A model generated the notes under the pieces. It was not told the DNA's origin and ran no database searches. It saw only the letters and a list, made by a program, of their open reading frames with translations. Source: Bacteroidota bacterium (GTDB taxonomy: Bacteria > Bacteroidota > Ignavibacteria > Ignavibacteriales > Melioribacteraceae). Taken from it: a stretch of 64,000 nt of DNA. Positions 1 to 9,265 of this stretch are shown here, piece by piece. The position numbers and the translations under genes were made by a program. Location: assembly GCA_023397505.1 (NCBI GenBank), contig JAEWUC010000003.1, positions 372,001 to 436,000 of the forward strand, read 5' to 3'. The stretch's first letter is position 1. The number at the start of each line of letters is the position of its first letter.

Positions 1-359
1 CATCTGCCGAGGAAAAAAGCACGACGGGCGATTTGGTATGAATTGAATTGCGGTTCGTTCTTTTTAAATTCTTGAAGTTCTTTTTTTAATTCAACAGTTA
101 ATTCTTCGTCGGCGTCAATCCACAATACCCAATTATATTTTGTTTTTGACAAAGCATAATTTTTTGCAGCACCGTAACCTTTCCATTCAACAATCTCGGC
201 ATTCACATTTTCAAATGACGCGGCAATTTCAAAAGTTTTATCTGTAGTGCTGGAATCTACAATCACAACAAGATCATCAATTACTCCCACTTGACTTTCG
301 ATGCAACGTTTAATGTTGATCTCTTCGTCTTTCGCTATTATGATTGAAGATAACTTCAT
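1..359 (-). CDS. Glycosyltransferase family 2, WaaE/KdtX-like (N-terminal part, cut by window edge)
   Basis: The first 119 residues are present and the rest runs off the left edge. The N-terminus MKLSSIIIAKDEE with N15 is the standard GT-A beta-strand that binds the nucleotide sugar. A short helix (KRCIES), then VVIVDSSTTDKT, and WIDADEE with a D82-A-D84 metal-binding motif follow. This pattern matches the small GT2 enzymes of the WaaE/KdtX group, which add a sugar to the LPS inner core on the cytoplasmic side. It is followed upstream (on the minus strand) by the O-antigen-ligase-like gene after a 51-bp gap, which fits an envelope glycan cluster. The acceptor and the sugar cannot be read from the sequence. 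Family call firm; WaaE-type role is inference. Confidence 0.85.
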   Translation of the reverse strand, partial: MKLSSIIIAKDEEINIKRCIESQVGVIDDLVVIVDSSTTDKTFEIAASFENVNAEIVEWKGYGAAKNYALSKTKYNWVLWIDADEELTVELKKELQEFKKNEPQFNSYQIARRAFFLGR

Positions 360-410
360 TGATTAATTTTTAAGAGATATTTTTGAATACTTTTTGTAAT
401 CATAAACCTT

Positions 411-2534
411 TTACTTAGAATCAACAAGTTTATTTTTTAGAACGTTTTTATAGAATGCTATATTTAAGCCGAGTATAAACCAAACCATTGTAATTATTTC
501 CTGGTCGCCGAAATTCCACTCTGCTAAACCGGAAACAAGAAAACCAACAAATGCAGCTAAAGCACCGAGTGAATATGATGAAACAAATGGAATATTTTTA
601 ACCGCTCGGTAAATTTTTAAATCCAGAGCAAATATTTTGTAAAGCATGAACATCACGCAGATGAATCCAACAAATCCAAGTATTACAAGAAAATGAACGT
701 AATTATTATGGAGATGACCGAAGTTTTCTTTTAAATAATAATCCTTGTATTCGGCGTAAACGTCTTTTAAATCAATATCCCCAACACCGAAAAGCGGGTG
801 TGCAATTAATATTTTCCAGCCTGTACGCCATTGTGCAAGGCGTTCAAGATTTGTATCGTGATACGGATCGGCGATTGAAGTAATCCTGTTCCGCTTTATT
901 TGAGAGGCATAAAGTTTGTCGCCATCTTTGTAGTAATCCCTTGGCGAAAAGCCAACCGTACCGACTATTTCAAAATTGATTTTTGAATTCGAATCATTTT
1001 TTAGTTCATAAATATACCCGTTAATTGCGCATGCAATAATTTTCGTTTCATCGAAGAACAAATCAACTATATTTCTTAAATCTGCGAAAGCAGTTTTAAC
1101 AATTTTACTATTTTGTATTGTATACTTTCCAAACTCAATCTCATTCTGAAAGTAAATTGCATTATTATTTATCCAGATAAACCCGAATCCTGATTTTATT
1201 CTCACCGAGTCGATTCTTTCAGTCGGGATTCCACCTTTTACAGAATAAACATATAAAGCATTCTTTATCGGATCGAAACCGGCAAACAATGATGAGTCCA
1301 CGCTTACATTTTTCATTCCGCTGAACTGCGGCAAAGTGATTTTTGATTTTAGATTTTCTGGATCTTTGAATATTGTCAAGCCGCTGTCAACATCCTGCAT
1401 ATACAAATAGTTATTAAATATTTCGTAGCCGACTGTTCTTCCGGGCGAAATAAATTCATCAACAACAGTATAATTTTCTACAGAATCTTTTTTAATTAAC
1501 ATTACACGTGAATCAACAAGAAAGCCGATGTAATAGTTATCCTTCCATTTTTTAATTCCCGAAACGGGAGCTATAGTAGTTATTTTTTGAATCTCTTTAT
1601 CACCGATCCGCACAGAAATTCCGTTTTCATAATCGGCGATTAATAAAGTATCATTTATTGATAAAACATCGCTTGCCCTGCCGTCTGTTGTAAATTCATT
1701 CACTTTTTCAATGCCGCTGTCTTCAATCTTATATTCGAATACCTTGCTTACATTTTTCGAAAGAAATATTCCGGTAATTAATAAAATTACTCCGGCGGTT
1801 AGAATAATCCATTTACGTGTTAAAAGAAGTACAACGAACATACCGGCGGCGGCACCAATCCAAGCAGCGCGCGTGTAACTTGAAATCAAAGCAACGAATG
1901 AAAATATAAATGCGGTAAAAATCATCGCCTTGAATTTCAGCTTAGTTTTCTCATTCAATAAAAACGCGAATAAAAATATTACAGCGAAAGACATAAGCCC
2001 GCCCGCTGTCATTACATATTGAAACGGTGATGGTCCCCGCGACTCAATTTGATATAATTGCGAAATGAAATGTTCATATGCTACAACTATATAAACAGTT
2101 GTAGTTAATAGTGCTGAACTGATATAAAACTTAAAAAATGTTTTTGCTTTTTCCATATCGTCCGATGCCGCAACAATTACATATACAACTGGAATTAACA
2201 CAAGACGCTTAAAAAATATTGTAAATGCCTGCGGTTGGTTGATCGAAAACACTGCTGAGATTAATTCCGCAGATAAGAAAAGTATAAACGGAATTTCAAG
2301 TCCAATCTTTTCAAATTTGCTTTCCTTTGTGATAGACCATCGGACAATCATCAGAATCAGCGCAAAGAAATAACCTATCTGGTTGAAAAAAATTGAATTT
2401 GTAAGACTGATTAAAAATATTATGACAAACGCGAATATTAGTCTATCGAGGTTCCTGATTTTGTTTGAGTTTTCTGTTGTCAAGTTAATCCCGGAATTGT
2501 AGTTCGTAAAGTTTTTTATAAATACCTTTTTCAT
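411..2534 (-). CDS. O-antigen ligase (Wzy_C/WaaL-like) with a large inserted soluble domain
   Basis: Polytopic inner-membrane protein of about 707 residues. Hydrophobic helices fill the first ~265 residues and the last ~80. Family marks are SSYTRAAWIG (ligase arginine region) and, after the insert, ERLAQWRTGWKILIAHPLFG with HLHNNYVH, which together form the usual Wzy_C periplasmic loop. Between the helix ending at about residue 262 and that loop sits an extra stretch of ~270 residues, rich in short beta-strands (SINDTLLIADYENG, KWKDNYYIGFLVD, NNYLYMQD, NNAIYFQN, ETKIIACAINGYIYEL). It resembles a beta-propeller and would face the periplasm. Ordinary ligases are about 400-450 residues. The ATG at 2534 overlaps the ABC gene by 50 bp. 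A TTG at 2483, one base after that gene's stop, is an equally good start. Ligase versus polymerase activity cannot be separated by sequence. Confidence 0.8.
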   Translation of the reverse strand: MKKVFIKNFTNYNSGINLTTENSNKIRNLDRLIFAFVIIFLISLTNSIFFNQIGYFFALILMIVRWSITKESKFEKIGLEIPFILFLSAELISAVFSINQPQAFTIFFKRLVLIPVVYVIVAASDDMEKAKTFFKFYISSALLTTTVYIVVAYEHFISQLYQIESRGPSPFQYVMTAGGLMSFAVIFLFAFLLNEKTKLKFKAMIFTAFIFSFVALISSYTRAAWIGAAAGMFVVLLLTRKWIILTAGVILLITGIFLSKNVSKVFEYKIEDSGIEKVNEFTTDGRASDVLSINDTLLIADYENGISVRIGDKEIQKITTIAPVSGIKKWKDNYYIGFLVDSRVMLIKKDSVENYTVVDEFISPGRTVGYEIFNNYLYMQDVDSGLTIFKDPENLKSKITLPQFSGMKNVSVDSSLFAGFDPIKNALYVYSVKGGIPTERIDSVRIKSGFGFIWINNNAIYFQNEIEFGKYTIQNSKIVKTAFADLRNIVDLFFDETKIIACAINGYIYELKNDSNSKINFEIVGTVGFSPRDYYKDGDKLYASQIKRNRITSIADPYHDTNLERLAQWRTGWKILIAHPLFGVGDIDLKDVYAEYKDYYLKENFGHLHNNYVHFLVILGFVGFICVMFMLYKIFALDLKIYRAVKNIPFVSSYSLGALAAFVGFLVSGLAEWNFGDQEIITMVWFILGLNIAFYKNVLKNKLVDSK

Positions 2535-4341
2535 CTTCGAGAAGTTTTTCGTGTTTACCGTCCTGAACAATTTTCCCTCTATCAAGGACAATAATTCTGT
2601 CGGAATTTCTTATTGTACTTAAGCGATGAGCAATTACAAAAACAGTTCTATCGTGCATTAATCTTTCAATTGCTTCTTGAACAAGTACTTCGGATTCGTT
2701 ATCAAGAGCAGAAGTCGCTTCATCAAAAATCATTATCGGCGGATTTTTTAGAAGTGCGCGTGCAATTGATATTCTTTGGCGTTGACCTCCGGAAAGTTTT
2801 GTACCTTTCTCGCCAATTATTGTATCATATTTAAGAGGCAATTCCAAAATAAAATTATGAGCGTTTGCCGCTTTTGCCGCTTCAATAATTTTTTCTTCGG
2901 GACAATCGGTTAATCCGTATGCAATATTGCTTCGTGCGGATTCATTGAACAAAACAGTTTCCTGAGTAACAATACCCATAAGTTTTCGCAAATCTTCGAT
3001 ACGGATATTCTTAATATCAATTCCATCTAATAGAATTTTCCCGCCGGTTGGATCATAAAAACGAGGAATCAAATCTACCATTGTGGTTTTGCCTGCGCCG
3101 CTGCTGCCGACAAGTGCAACTACCTCGCCTTTTTTTACTCTTATATTTATATCATCGAGAACCGGTTCATCGGAATCATCATATAAAAAAGAAACATTTT
3201 TGAATTCAACCGAATCTTTAAAATCCACAACATCAACCGGGTGGTCAATATTTTTTATGCGTGGTTCGATATCAAGTATTTCAAAAATTCTATCAGCCGC
3301 AGCGCTGGATTCTTGTATTCTATTGTTCACACTGCTCAATTCTTTAACCGGCGGCATCAATTGAAAAATTGCAAGTAGAAATCCAAAGAATTGACTTGCG
3401 GAGATAGTTCCGTCAACAAGTACAAGCTGTGCACCATAATAAATTATTACGACACCAACTATCACGCTTAAAAATTCTGTTGCAGGGCTTGCGATATTCC
3501 TAATTCGAGTTATCTTAAGAGAAAGTCTAAAATATTTATTTGTCTCCGAGAAAAACTTCTTGTTCTCGTATTCTTCCATACCGAAAGCTTTTACAATTTT
3601 TACACCTGTTATAGTTTCGTGAAGATTGTTTGTAATATCAGCCATTTTTTGTTGAAGAAGTCCGCTTATTTTTCGAAGAATAATCCCGAGATAACTAATT
3701 ATGATCAGCGAAAACGGAAGAACTACTAGTGAAAAAAGAGTGAGTTTCCAACTTATTGAAAGAGCTATGCCGAGAAAGACAATAATTTTTAGCGGCTCGC
3801 GGATTAAATTTAGAAACACGGCTGAGACGCTTGATTGCACCATATTAACATCATTGGTAATGCGTGAAATCAAATTTCCGGTTTTTTCATTTTTGAAAAA
3901 ACTCATCGGTAATTTGTGTAAATGGTTGTACGCTTCATCTCGCATATCGCGGATCATTCCCTGTTCAACGTGAGCCATTGCATATGCCTGGAGATACCCG
4001 AAAAGATTTTTACCGAGGAAGGCGATAATTATCATCACGCAAATTTTAAATAAAATATCGGATGTATCCCCGCTAAAAATATATGATTGAATCCCCGAAG
4101 TAATTCCGCTAATAAAATTCGAAAGCCAACTTCCGCCAGTGTTCTGAACTTGGGTTTGGATCTGCTGCGTTGTTTCCGATCCGCCAACGCCGGCCTGTTG
4201 AAATAAAGTATCGAGAAGCGGGATTGAAAGATAAATCGATGCACCGTCGAGAAGAGCAGATAATATTGTAAAAACCATCGAAGCGGAAAGATGCTTCCAA
4301 TATTTTTTAACATAACTTAATATTCTTATGTAAGTTTTCAT
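2485..4341 (-). CDS. msbA: ABC transporter, MsbA-like lipid exporter (fused permease/ATPase)
   Basis: 618 residues with an N-terminal six-helix exporter domain and a C-terminal ATPase. Visible motifs: Walker A GSSGAGKTT (about 412-420), Q-loop VTQETVLF, signature LSGGQRQR (about 516), Walker B IMIFDEATSALD and H-loop VIAHRLS. Such half-transporters dimerise and flip lipid A-core or other lipid-linked glycans across the inner membrane. The position beside an O-antigen-ligase-like gene and a core glycosyltransferase supports that role. The first periplasmic loop (about residues 48-85) is unusually long and rich in Gln, Thr and Gly. ATG 4341 lies 5 nt after the upstream stop; an in-frame TTG at 4374 lies inside the upstream gene and is rejected. 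MsbA as opposed to another exporter of the same family is inference. Confidence 0.88.
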   Translation of the reverse strand: MKTYIRILSYVKKYWKHLSASMVFTILSALLDGASIYLSIPLLDTLFQQAGVGGSETTQQIQTQVQNTGGSWLSNFISGITSGIQSYIFSGDTSDILFKICVMIIIAFLGKNLFGYLQAYAMAHVEQGMIRDMRDEAYNHLHKLPMSFFKNEKTGNLISRITNDVNMVQSSVSAVFLNLIREPLKIIVFLGIALSISWKLTLFSLVVLPFSLIIISYLGIILRKISGLLQQKMADITNNLHETITGVKIVKAFGMEEYENKKFFSETNKYFRLSLKITRIRNIASPATEFLSVIVGVVIIYYGAQLVLVDGTISASQFFGFLLAIFQLMPPVKELSSVNNRIQESSAAADRIFEILDIEPRIKNIDHPVDVVDFKDSVEFKNVSFLYDDSDEPVLDDINIRVKKGEVVALVGSSGAGKTTMVDLIPRFYDPTGGKILLDGIDIKNIRIEDLRKLMGIVTQETVLFNESARSNIAYGLTDCPEEKIIEAAKAANAHNFILELPLKYDTIIGEKGTKLSGGQRQRISIARALLKNPPIMIFDEATSALDNESEVLVQEAIERLMHDRTVFVIAHRLSTIRNSDRIIVLDRGKIVQDGKHEKLLEDEKGIYKKLYELQFRD

Positions 4342-4346
4342 TAGGA

Positions 4347-5567
4347 TTAGAAAGTGAGATCGTTTATTCCGCAACCGCCGGCAATTCTTATTTCATCAAA
4401 AATAATGTCCGTTACGAAATCATAAATAGTTATTTGCAAAATGCCTTCATATTGCTGATCAAAAAATAACAAGTTTCCCTGAACTAATAAATTTTTATAA
4501 ATAGGACCTTTGAAATTCCTTTTAACAATTTTCTCCGTCGCATTTATAATCAGCAATTCATTCTTAGATGAAGAACTTTTATTTGAACGATCAATAATTA
4601 GAAATAAATACTTTTCATCCGGCGACCATTGCAGCTTTTTAATATTCTCATCAACTTCTGCTATTAGAACTTCGGCACGTTTTTTTTGATCGCGGAGATA
4701 AATTGACTTTTCATTTTCATCTTCGGTAATTCTTAGCTGATATGTACCTGTCGGTGAATACATTTGTAATTTTTGAGACGGGGGTTTCGGAAAGCCGTCC
4801 TTAGTTAATAAAAACTCCCGGGTTGTAGAATATTTTTTATTACCGAGTTTATCAAAAGCAAAAATTGTCTGTATAATTTTTTCGGTCTGAATAGAATCCG
4901 GTTTCGTAATATTTATTTTGAATGTGTCTTTATTCTCCCAATAAGAATATAATTGCAGCCCGTTACCGAATTCTGCGATTTCGTCAACCTGATCTTTTTC
5001 CGCATTATATAAATACAGGCGCACATCCCGCACATATGGGAAACTACCCTGCTTGCCGTAACCGAGTGCTGTAATAATGAACGCAGTGCTTCTGTCGTCT
5101 GAATGATTTATCGAAAGCACCTTTCTACCCCATCGGCTCCATAATAATTTTGATTGTTTATTCAACAAATTATATTTGTAAACAGAAGGTCTGCTTTGAT
5201 ATTTTGCAAGGAACAGAATGCTTGAAAATGGGTCATTAATGTTGTTATTGTTTTTAACAACTTTATAATTAGTAATTAATTGATTACTTAAAAGTTCATA
5301 TGCTTTTTTACCGGCTTCGAATGACGATGAAAATTTACCGTAAAGTAAAATAAAACGGGTTTGATCGGCCTGCTCAATTTTTACATCCCGCCAAAGCTGC
5401 AAATCAATTTTAGATTTGTAAATATCTGCTTCTTCGTAAGTCTTAAATTCACCGAGATTAATCGCATAACTATTTGAAGTCTCCTCTTCCAATTTTATAT
5501 CGTCGCAATTAACAACAAAAATTAAAAGAAGAAAAAGACAAAATATTTCAGTTAATCTCTTTTTCAT
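4347..5567 (-). CDS. Putative lipoprotein with SPOR-like N-terminus and beta-propeller-like C-terminus
   Basis: 406 residues. The N-terminus is a signal sequence ending in FVVNC followed by DD. The -1 Asn is atypical for a lipobox, so lipidation is likely but not certain. Residues ~33-105 (YAINLGEFKTYEEADIYKSK, then RFILLYGKFSS and EAGKKAYELL) have the two-fold beta-alpha-beta spacing of a SPOR domain, which binds denuded peptidoglycan glycans. The remainder contains repeated strands such as QLYSYWENKDTFKI, LQWSPDEKYLFLII and NLLVQGNLLFFDQQ, typical of TolB/WD40-like propellers. The ABC exporter follows at 5 nt, so the two are probably co-translated. I do not recognise a named family. ATG 5567 is preferred over the GTG directly before it. 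Confidence 0.6.
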   Translation of the reverse strand: MKKRLTEIFCLFLLLIFVVNCDDIKLEEETSNSYAINLGEFKTYEEADIYKSKIDLQLWRDVKIEQADQTRFILLYGKFSSSFEAGKKAYELLSNQLITNYKVVKNNNNINDPFSSILFLAKYQSRPSVYKYNLLNKQSKLLWSRWGRKVLSINHSDDRSTAFIITALGYGKQGSFPYVRDVRLYLYNAEKDQVDEIAEFGNGLQLYSYWENKDTFKINITKPDSIQTEKIIQTIFAFDKLGNKKYSTTREFLLTKDGFPKPPSQKLQMYSPTGTYQLRITEDENEKSIYLRDQKKRAEVLIAEVDENIKKLQWSPDEKYLFLIIDRSNKSSSSKNELLIINATEKIVKRNFKGPIYKNLLVQGNLLFFDQQYEGILQITIYDFVTDIIFDEIRIAGGCGINDLTF

Positions 5568-5614
5568 CACAAACCGTTTCTCTTCATAATTAAAGATATG
5601 ATTTTACAAGCATC

Positions 5615-6505
5615 TTATCCACGCGGATGATGGTCGCGGTGGACTTGTTTAATATAATCGCGGTCGATGTGTGTGTAAATCTGCGTAGTGGAGATGTCGG
5701 CATGACCCAGCATTTCTTGCACGGCACGCAGGTCCGCCCCGCCTTCCAGAAGGTGGGTTGCAAAAGAATGTCTGAAAGTATGCGGATGAATTTCTTTCTT
5801 AATTCCCGCTTCATTAGCGTATTGATTAAAAATTTTCCAAATCCACATTCGCGAAAGTTTTGTTCCTCGTTTATTAAGAAAAATAAAATTCTCACTTTTA
5901 TTTTTTTTCATCAAAAACGGTCGAGAAGACTTTAAATATTCGTTTATCCATTTAACCGCGCTGCCGCCGACGGGCACAACTCTTTCTTTTGAACCTTTGC
6001 CGAATACGCGAATCACTTCATCCTCAAAAAAAAGATCGCTGATTTTAAGATTTATAAGCTCAGAAACTCGCAGACCCGAAGAATAGAACAATTCGAGTAT
6101 TGCCTTATCGCGCAGACCCAGAATGTTTGATTTATCCGGCGCATTCAAAATTTTATCAACTTCTTCAAACGATAAAACTGCCGGCAATTTTCTCGATTTT
6201 TTTACGGATACTAATTTTTCAGTCGGATTTTTTATGATATATTTATTGTATTCAAGGTATTCCCAAAAACCTTTAATCGAAGACATATAACGAGCTACTG
6301 TCGAACTATCGATTCCTTCTTCCCGCTGCTGTTCAAAAAATTGAGAAATCAAATCCGCAGTAACTTCGTTGAAGTCTGTAATTTGCTTGTCTTGTAAAAA
6401 GAAAATAATTTTTTTTAGATCTGTTTCGTAGGATTTAACAGTGTTATCGGAAAGATTTTTTTCGAAACGTAGGATTGTTAAATATTCCTTTAAAAATACT
6501 TCCAT
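5615..6505 (-). CDS. xerD: Tyrosine recombinase XerD
   Basis: 296 residues, the usual Xer length. The N-terminal SAM-like DNA-binding domain (1-100) is followed by the catalytic domain. Active-site residues are all present: R146 (SSGLRVSEL), K170 (FGKGSKERVVPVG), H242 and R245 (HTFRHSFATHLL), H268 (LGHADISTTQ) and nucleophile Y277 (IYTHI). The spacing is the same as in E. coli XerD, shifted by two. It would resolve chromosome dimers at dif with a partner recombinase. FtsK, which activates the reaction at the septum, is encoded at 20.8-23.3 kb. No second Xer protein is in the window. A single-recombinase (XerA/XerH-like) system remains possible. Confidence 0.93.
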   Translation of the reverse strand: MEVFLKEYLTILRFEKNLSDNTVKSYETDLKKIIFFLQDKQITDFNEVTADLISQFFEQQREEGIDSSTVARYMSSIKGFWEYLEYNKYIIKNPTEKLVSVKKSRKLPAVLSFEEVDKILNAPDKSNILGLRDKAILELFYSSGLRVSELINLKISDLFFEDEVIRVFGKGSKERVVPVGGSAVKWINEYLKSSRPFLMKKNKSENFIFLNKRGTKLSRMWIWKIFNQYANEAGIKKEIHPHTFRHSFATHLLEGGADLRAVQEMLGHADISTTQIYTHIDRDYIKQVHRDHHPRG

Positions 6506-6510
6506 AAAAA

Positions 6511-8709
6511 TTATTCATCATCCTTTGCGGTTTCCATTTCATCCTGTTTGGGATAACGAATTCGTTTATGATGTTGACCAATCAATATGCTCTGAAATGC
6601 ATCTTTAATTTTTTTTATATCTGAAAAAGTCAACGGTGCTTCGTCGAGTTGTCCGTCATCAATTCGAGCAGAAAAAAGATTATTAATTACATTCTCAATT
6701 TTCTGAGGTTCGGCGTCTGTCATTGACCTTACCGTTGATTCACATGCATCTGCAAGCATTACCAGTGCTGTTTCTTTTGTATTTGGTTTTGGACCGGGGT
6801 AACGGTAATCTTCAATTTTAATATTCTCTTCGCCGTACAAATCCTTAGCTTTTTCATAAAAGAAAGTCATTTTCATAGTGCCGTGGTGCATTGGAATAAA
6901 ATCGATTATTTCTTTAGGCAAATTATATTTTTTCCCAAGTTCAATACCGCGCTTTACGTGATTTAGAATCAAGCCTACACTTTGTTCGGGTTTTAATTTT
7001 TCGTGAATATTTCCCGATTGAATTTGATTCTCCACAAAACTTGCAGGATCAAGAGATTTACCGATATCATGATAATACGCTCCAACACGAGATAATGTTG
7101 GATTCGCACCGATCTCCTCGGCGGCAGTTTCTACAAGAGTACCCATTATCATAGAATGATTAAAAGTACCCGGTGCAGTTCGTGATAAATCTTTTAACAA
7201 CGGATGATTGAAATCCGTCAACTCCAAAAGTGTTAAATCCGTAGTTATCTTAAAAATCTTTTCAATAAAAATAATCATCCCGTATGTGAACACAGGACTG
7301 ATTAAAGCATTAGAAGCAGCAAATGCAAAACTTCCGATCATTTCGTCAAAGGAATCATATCGTTCCAAACCAAAAGCAATTATACTTACTACATAACCTA
7401 TAAGTATGTATAAAAATGATCTAAAGATTTGAGTCCTGTTCTTTATATCACGAACAGTATAAGCTGCTAAACCTCCGGCAACAATATTCATTATAGTAAA
7501 TACATAATCGTTTCCGCGAAGTCCGCCGACAATTAATGAAACAATGATTGTAACGTAGAAGCCGATGCGGGAATCGAATACTATTGTTAAAAGCATTGAT
7601 GCTACTGGTACTAAAACTAAGAACTCAACAGGTGCAGAAACATTGATGTGATGAATTAGAAAAGTCAGAAAACTAATAAACAGAACTGTAAGAGCTATCA
7701 ATAAAACCTTTGCATTATCCTTATATATCTTCTTTCGGAATAAATAAATGTAAATTATTAAAGGAAGCATTACTATAAAAATATGAATGAACTTGCCGAG
7801 GTTTTGTGCAAACCTATTCCAAAAACTTATGTCTGCCCCCTTTGCTATCCTATAAGAATCAATTTTAAGTTTTGTTTCGTGCGATATTCTGTCGTGCTTC
7901 GCAACAATTCTTTCGTTCTCGTTTACTATTCCTATATTCCTCGGTACTCTATCTTTTGCATTTTCAATCGCTTGCTCTGTAAATGACTTGTTGAAAATCA
8001 AATTCGGTTTTAAGAAGCGAAGTACATATTCGGCAAGTGCTTCTTCTATTTCGTTGTTTCCGCTTATAATATTTTGAAGATTTTGATCAATAAATTCTTC
8101 AACTGTAACGCGGTCAAAAAAATTAGTTTTAGGAACTATTTTTTCGAATCTACCGTCGCGCAATGCAATACTATCGTGTGAAATGTTCATGTAAGATACA
8201 TTCAACAATCCGCGCTGGTAAATACTGTTTAATAAATTGCCGGTTAAGTTTAACGATTCCCGCAGAGATTTATTTTTATGTCCTTTAAAACTTGATGGTT
8301 CTTTATATAGTTTTTTCAAAGTTTCGAAAGACTGATCACTCAAGAAAGTACTATTTATATTTTCACTTTCGTTGCCGGAAGCAGACGAAAGTAGCTCAAC
8401 AATTAATGAATTGTATTTCTTTATGCTGTCTGTATTTGTCAGTGAAATATTACTATCGCGAATAAAAATCGGCTGAACTTTTGCCGCTGCTTGTAGTTTT
8501 TCTTTCTCATATTGAGCTGGATTTTTAAGAATTTCAAAAGTAGTGGAGGCTATCAGATCGTTTTGAATCCAAATAGAACCAACATTCACCTCGGATTCAA
8601 TTGCCTCTCCTTTAGGAAACATCATAACAATCAGTAAAATTGTTATGAAAATGATAAGCAATTTTATGCGGCGGCTTTCGCGGAGTTTTATTTTCGCATC
8701 GGTATTCAT
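6511..8709 (-). CDS. 7TM-HD family cyclic-di-AMP phosphodiesterase, PgpH-like
   Basis: 732 residues. One TM helix near 15-30 is followed by a large extracytoplasmic 7TMR-HDED domain (~35-300). A block of about seven TM helices (~300-485) comes next, then a cytoplasmic HD domain. The HD motifs are H518 (GTFNHSM), H547-D548 (AYYHDIGK), H608-H609 (IPMHHGT) and D654 (LADACEST). In PgpH these residues bind two metals and hydrolyse c-di-AMP to pApA. The architecture is complete and in the usual order. It starts with ATG 5 nt before xerD in the direction of transcription. Substrate specificity is inferred from family. Confidence 0.88.
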   Translation of the reverse strand: MNTDAKIKLRESRRIKLLIIFITILLIVMMFPKGEAIESEVNVGSIWIQNDLIASTTFEILKNPAQYEKEKLQAAAKVQPIFIRDSNISLTNTDSIKKYNSLIVELLSSASGNESENINSTFLSDQSFETLKKLYKEPSSFKGHKNKSLRESLNLTGNLLNSIYQRGLLNVSYMNISHDSIALRDGRFEKIVPKTNFFDRVTVEEFIDQNLQNIISGNNEIEEALAEYVLRFLKPNLIFNKSFTEQAIENAKDRVPRNIGIVNENERIVAKHDRISHETKLKIDSYRIAKGADISFWNRFAQNLGKFIHIFIVMLPLIIYIYLFRKKIYKDNAKVLLIALTVLFISFLTFLIHHINVSAPVEFLVLVPVASMLLTIVFDSRIGFYVTIIVSLIVGGLRGNDYVFTIMNIVAGGLAAYTVRDIKNRTQIFRSFLYILIGYVVSIIAFGLERYDSFDEMIGSFAFAASNALISPVFTYGMIIFIEKIFKITTDLTLLELTDFNHPLLKDLSRTAPGTFNHSMIMGTLVETAAEEIGANPTLSRVGAYYHDIGKSLDPASFVENQIQSGNIHEKLKPEQSVGLILNHVKRGIELGKKYNLPKEIIDFIPMHHGTMKMTFFYEKAKDLYGEENIKIEDYRYPGPKPNTKETALVMLADACESTVRSMTDAEPQKIENVINNLFSARIDDGQLDEAPLTFSDIKKIKDAFQSILIGQHHKRIRYPKQDEMETAKDDE

Positions 8710-8834
8710 TAATTATTCAGAATCCGAATTTATTCGAAAAATATTTTGGAAAAGAAAATATGCAGAAAAATTCTTGACGGCATTTGAGATCCCGATCATT
8801 AAGTAAAATTTCTGATTGAGATTTGAAACGGTGG

Positions 8835-9194
8835 TCAAACGTTCTCTAAATCTTTAACCGCTTCGTTAACCGTATTACAGATTTGCAGCACTCTGTGTAA
8901 TTGCGAAATTTCAATAAGCGTTTTAACATTTTTTGTGGGCGATGCAAGACGAATGTGGCCTTCATTTGATTGCAAAATTCTGAATGCCAATAAAATCGCG
9001 CTTAAACCTGAACTGTCGCAATAGTCAACTTCCGATAAATCGATAATCAACTTTCTAATTTCTTCCGTATGCAGCAATATTGTAAATTCACCTTTAACAA
9101 TGCCAGCAATCGAAGCATCAAATCTTTTTTCGTTGAGTTTAAAAATTGCTATGTCGCCCTGCCGTTTTAATTCAAAATTAATGTTTTCGCTCAT
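8835..9194 (-). CDS. STAS-domain anti-sigma factor antagonist (RsbV/SpoIIAA-like)
   Basis: 119 residues, a single STAS domain. The phosphorylation site lies in DYCDSSGLSAILL, with S61 or S62 as acceptor, followed by the helix that contacts the kinase. Such proteins are phosphorylated by an RsbW/SpoIIAB-type kinase, dephosphorylated by a PP2C phosphatase and, in the free form, sequester the kinase or another partner. No kinase gene lies next to it. A possible cognate phosphatase (59582-62008) is far away in this window. The gene stands alone between a GT9-like small protein and the 7TM-HD gene, with ATG start at 9194. Partner and output are unknown. Confidence 0.85.
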   Translation of the reverse strand: MSENINFELKRQGDIAIFKLNEKRFDASIAGIVKGEFTILLHTEEIRKLIIDLSEVDYCDSSGLSAILLAFRILQSNEGHIRLASPTKNVKTLIEISQLHRVLQICNTVNEAVKDLENV

Positions 9195-9265
9195 CTGGTT
9201 TTCGCCAATTTTATTATTTCACAACATAAATCTACAAATTCGACCGATTAATCAAAACACATTCA

